The notes under the pieces: generated by a model | What the model saw: the letters and a program-made list of their open reading frames with translations, nothing else | The model's database searches: none | What the model was told of the DNA's origin: nothing | Source: Desulfonispora thiosulfatigenes DSM 11270 | Lineage (GTDB): Bacteria; Bacillota; Peptococcia; Peptococcales; Desulfonisporaceae | Length of the DNA: 64,000 bases | Direction of reading: 5' to 3' | NCBI RefSeq assembly: GCF_900176035.1 | Contig: NZ_FWWT01000022.1 | Span: 310,001-374,000, forward strand | Made by a program: the position numbers and the translations under genes | Shown: piece by piece, positions 61,251-64,000 of the stretch | Layout: every line of letters starts with the position of its first letter | How positions within the stretch are numbered: position 1 is the first letter of the stretch

Positions 61251-61758
61251 CTAAGCTTTTATGTTCCCAGTATTGGTCAGCTACTATTTTAAAGTTATAA
61301 ATATCGAAGTTTTCCCAGTTAATATCTTGAGCATTATCTTTTCTAAGTAAAATTCTCATAATAGGCAATTCTTCGGTATTACCTTTCACGTCTACCAATT
61401 CATCTACCCAAGTAATATTTACTTCTGATATTCCATTTATCTTGAAAGCCTTTTGAAAGACATCTCTGCTGTAGTCAAGATATTGTAATTTCGATACTGA
61501 ATCAAAAGCTTCAATATTAACTATTTTATTCCCTTCTCCAGCTATAACATCTTCTATAAAGTTAATCTTAATCTTGTCCTTATTCCTTTGTCCTACATTT
61601 TTAATAACCATTTCTTTTATTTGATCCTCTAGACTCATTGGTTCTTTTTTTGCTTCATTTTCTACTTTTTCATTAACATTATCTGAGCTGCAACCAGTAA
61701 TGAATGATAACATAATAACTAGAATTAAAATAATATTGAATTTATGAATAACAATCAC
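61246..61758 (-). CDS. Second prophage lipoprotein
   Basis: 170 residues in the open frame. Hydrophobic stretch NIILILVIMLSFITGC with a good lipobox (ITGC), then an acidic linker and a folded domain of about 115 residues (IKMVIKNVGQ-type helix, NKIVNIEAFDS, EVNITWVDELVDVKGN). The start is uncertain: the GTG at 61758 lies inside the AAGGGG RBS, and the next in-frame ATT codons are at better spacing but non-standard. No family is recognised. It lies directly after the tape measure gene. Confidence 0.72.
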   Translation of the reverse strand: MIVIHKFNIILILVIMLSFITGCSSDNVNEKVENEAKKEPMSLEDQIKEMVIKNVGQRNKDKIKINFIEDVIAGEGNKIVNIEAFDSVSKLQYLDYSRDVFQKAFKINGISEVNITWVDELVDVKGNTEELPIMRILLRKDNAQDINWENFDIYNFKIVADQYWEHKSLE

Positions 61759-61805
61759 CCCTTATTGGATTATTATAACAGATAATACAATATAACTCAT
61801 TACAA

Positions 61806-64000
61806 TTAATTGCTAATAGGTCTTTTCAAGAGTAACATTTCCCAATATCTTTCCATAAGAGAGTATAATCTTTTTTCTAATTCTCTTTCTAAATCAGTTG
61901 GAGCATTTTCCATTGCCCCACCTTCAATAGCTACCTTAATTACTGGGCTAAAGACATTGTTTCCTCCACCACCAATTGCTTGTCTAGTTTCCTTGTTAGT
62001 GCTTACGCTTGCACCTCTACGGAGATTTAATAATTCAGGACCTTCTTCCCCAACAATTGCTGGTCCTCCCCTATGGAAGTTGGTTCCTTTAGCTAACATA
62101 GGGATGTTGGCTATATTAGCACTTTTTCCTCCCACAACCGGAATCCAGCCTGGTGCTTTAATAGAGTTAATACCACCAATAAGCCTATTAATAGCCCCAA
62201 TGATTATATTGATTGATGAAACAGCACTGTTTTTCATGCCTTCCCATAAATTGTTCATTATATTTCTAGCAGTTTCACTTTTCTGATATAAAACAACTAA
62301 TCCTCCTGCTAATAATGCAACAAGTCCGATAACCAAACCAATAGGATTTGCATTTAAGGCAATATTCAAAGCCCACTGGGCAGCAGTCATAGTTTTTATA
62401 GCCAGCGAACTTCCTACTATTGCAATTTTCTGTGCTACCCATGCAACAGTTGTTGCGGCAATAGAATAAACAACACGCCAACCACTTAGGGCATAATTAA
62501 CCATTGAAACAATTAGCTGAGTGGTTATAATCCCTGCTGTTTTAATAGCTTCCCAACCAGACCTTATCAAAGACATTATAAATTGGCCAGTAATAACTCC
62601 TGCGGTCTTTACTGCTTCCCAGCCTGTTTTTATAAAACTTAGTATTAATTCTCCAACTAGCTTTCCATGCAACCAGCCAGCCAAAAAAGCAGTACGTATA
62701 AAACTTGCACCTAAACTACCAACTATTCTTGCTCCCGTTATAACTGCTTCTATTCCTGTTTTTATTAATGCTGGAGTAAATAAAACACCTAAAGTAGTAG
62801 CAACTGTTTTTATGGTATTTTCATTTTCTATTAAAACGTTTTTGATATCGTTCCAAGTACCAATAAACCATTTAGATATATTGTTTTGAAAATTATCAAA
62901 CCATTCTGTTAAAATAACAAATCTTTCTTTTATTGCAATAACTATAGTTGAAATTTTAGTTTTAATATTATTCCAATTCTTATAAAGTAAGAAGCCAGCT
63001 ACTGCTAATCCTAATACCACTGCTGTGGCAATACCAAAAGGGGTGGCCAACCAACCAACAATTCCCCCAGCAGCTGCTAATCCTTTTTTTACTTTAGCAA
63101 ATACCGTAATTCCTTTACCAACCGTCCATATTAAAGGACCAATAACTGCTGTTAGCCCAGCTATTACAATAATGTCCTTTTTGGCTTCAATATTTAAGCT
63201 TCTAAAATTCTTTATAAACTCTGACCCTTTTGATAAAAAAGAACCTATAACTGGTAAAATAATATTACCTATTTCTTTTCCGAGTAGACCCATTTGATTT
63301 CTAAAAAATACTATTTTAGATTTTGTTGTTTTAAATCTTTCCTCTGCTTCTTTTGTAAGTGCGTTATTTTCTTCCCATGCTTTAGATCCCATTTTCAAAC
63401 TCTTATTAAACAAATCTCCTGCTCCGCTTGCTCTTAATAAAGCATCTCGAATTAAAAAGTCATTTAACTCTAAACTCTCCAAAATTGGTACAATATTAGC
63501 ACCTTTTTTTTGTAAATCGCCCATACCTTCAATAAAAGAAACAATTGCACCTGAAGAATTATTTTTAAATGTTTCTGCAAATTCCTTTGAACTCTTTCCA
63601 GCCACTGCAGCAAATAATTCCAATTTTTCTCCACCAGCTAATACATTGTTTTGTATGTCTAACATAACCTTACTAAATGCAGATCCACCTGCTTCTGCTC
63701 TAATCCCAACACTCGACAAAGCACCTGCAAAACTAAGAATATCAGCCTCAGACATACCTACTTGCTTTCCTGCCCCAGCTAGTCTCAGACCCATTTCTAC
63801 AATTTCACCTTCTGTGGTAACAAGTTTGTTGCCAAGATGTACTACAGTAGATCCTAATCTATCAAAGTTATCTTGAGACATCTCAGTAATATTTGCTAAC
63901 CTAGCCAATGCTGTTGCTGCTTCTTCACTAACCATATTTGTGGCAACACCCATTTTAGCCATAGTGTCAGTAAATCCTAAAATATTTTCATTCCTAATCC
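61806..64000 (-). CDS. Phage tail tape measure protein, TP901 family (5' end outside window)
   Basis: The frame is open to the window edge: before [10 protein letters not shown] it reads [12 protein letters not shown]. At least 730 residues are visible. TP901 core text: [59 protein letters not shown]. The middle holds many hydrophobic segments and two copies of a motif with [12 protein letters not shown] and [12 protein letters not shown] (about 25 residues apart). The C-terminus has [17 protein letters not shown]-like text ([19 protein letters not shown]). It sets tail length and enters the host membrane on infection. Confidence 0.94.
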   Translation of the reverse strand, partial: IRNENILGFTDTMAKMGVATNMVSEEAATALARLANITEMSQDNFDRLGSTVVHLGNKLVTTEGEIVEMGLRLAGAGKQVGMSEADILSFAGALSSVGIRAEAGGSAFSKVMLDIQNNVLAGGEKLELFAAVAGKSSKEFAETFKNNSSGAIVSFIEGMGDLQKKGANIVPILESLELNDFLIRDALLRASGAGDLFNKSLKMGSKAWEENNALTKEAEERFKTTKSKIVFFRNQMGLLGKEIGNIILPVIGSFLSKGSEFIKNFRSLNIEAKKDIIVIAGLTAVIGPLIWTVGKGITVFAKVKKGLAAAGGIVGWLATPFGIATAVVLGLAVAGFLLYKNWNNIKTKISTIVIAIKERFVILTEWFDNFQNNISKWFIGTWNDIKNVLIENENTIKTVATTLGVLFTPALIKTGIEAVITGARIVGSLGASFIRTAFLAGWLHGKLVGELILSFIKTGWEAVKTAGVITGQFIMSLIRSGWEAIKTAGIITTQLIVSMVNYALSGWRVVYSIAATTVAWVAQKIAIVGSSLAIKTMTAAQWALNIALNANPIGLVIGLVALLAGGLVVLYQKSETARNIMNNLWEGMKNSAVSSINIIIGAINRLIGGINSIKAPGWIPVVGGKSANIANIPMLAKGTNFHRGGPAIVGEEGPELLNLRRGASVSTNKETRQAIGGGGNNVFSPVIKVAIEGGAMENAPTDLERELEKRLYSLMERYWEMLLLKRPISN

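Larger units (their letters stand above)
51978..64000 (-). mobile_element. Skin-like prophage (right part continues beyond the window)
   Basis: From the sigK break to the window edge there are only phage genes, all on the minus strand: tape measure, two lipoproteins, tail tube-associated protein, hub, spike, baseplate (gp25-like, J, I), tail fibres, small unknowns, a coiled-coil membrane protein, amidase and holin. This is the tail and lysis end of a contractile-tailed (myovirus-like) prophage in transcription order. Head genes, regulators and the expected large serine recombinase should lie at higher coordinates. Confidence 0.82.

Noticed and set aside
1-64000. CRISPR array or toxin-antitoxin/defence island
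   Set aside because: No regularly spaced repeats and no cas, restriction or known antiphage genes were seen by eye.

Overview
The window is AT-rich DNA from a spore-forming, probably anaerobic, member of the Clostridia (low-GC Firmicutes). The clues are the sporulation genes (the end of sigG, spoVK, spoIIM, a dacF-type carboxypeptidase and a 3' piece of sigK), strong GGAGG ribosome binding sites, TTG/GTG starts, clostridial ferredoxins and a ferredoxin-dependent 2-oxoacid oxidoreductase. No species can be named from the sequence alone.

Layout. (1) 1-13.3 kb, plus strand: end of sigG, then miaB, a RicA/YlbF-like gene, mutS, a hydantoinase-like gene, a histone-deacetylase-like gene with an added zinc ribbon, mutL, a methyltransferase, miaA, hfq and spoVK. 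This is a tRNA modification and mismatch repair cluster with two unexpected passengers. (2) 13.46-14.14 kb: eight tRNA genes (Lys, Glu, Val, Asp, Thr, Tyr, fMet, Met) between a good promoter and a terminator. (3) 14.3-25.6 kb: an amino acid catabolic island. A divergent GntR regulator faces an amino acid dehydrogenase, ferredoxin, a VorB-type oxidoreductase in three further subunits, an ADP-forming acyl-CoA synthetase, a frameshifted MFS transporter, an NhaC antiporter and an aldehyde dehydrogenase. A perfect inverted repeat overlaps the promoter -10. (4) 25.6-37.7 kb: a minimal tyrosine recombinase with flanking repeats, DUF1456, a YdjM-like membrane protein, a Cache-HAMP-GGDEF-HD-GYP protein, a YyaL-like protein, HflX with an N-terminal JAMM-like domain, and a single ORF that joins an aluminium-resistance-type PLP enzyme to D-Ala-D-Ala ligase. 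(5) 37.8-51.6 kb, mostly minus strand: XerC/D-like recombinase, dacF, pnp, deoB, spoIIM, nudF, DUF3866, a DbpA-type helicase, a lipoprotein cyclophilin, an NdpA-like protein, an FMN-reductase remnant and a homologue of cyclic 2,3-diphosphoglycerate synthetase.

(6) 51.7-64.0 kb, minus strand: the most interesting region. Only the C-terminal part of sigK is present. It opens right after an in-frame stop, and directly upstream of it lies a contractile-tail prophage module: holin, amidase, tail fibres, baseplate, spike, hub and tape measure. This is the arrangement of a skin-like prophage that splits sigK and must be excised in the mother cell. The 5' part of sigK and the recombinase would lie beyond the right end. 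Two lipoprotein genes, each followed by a copy of the same palindromic terminator, sit next to the tape measure gene and may be superinfection-exclusion cargo.

How the parts fit: the organism appears to gain ATP from amino acids (deamination, oxidation to acyl-CoA with reduced ferredoxin, then ADP-forming acyl-CoA cleavage), uses cyclic-di-GMP signalling, sporulates, and carries a prophage whose excision is predicted to be tied to late mother-cell transcription.
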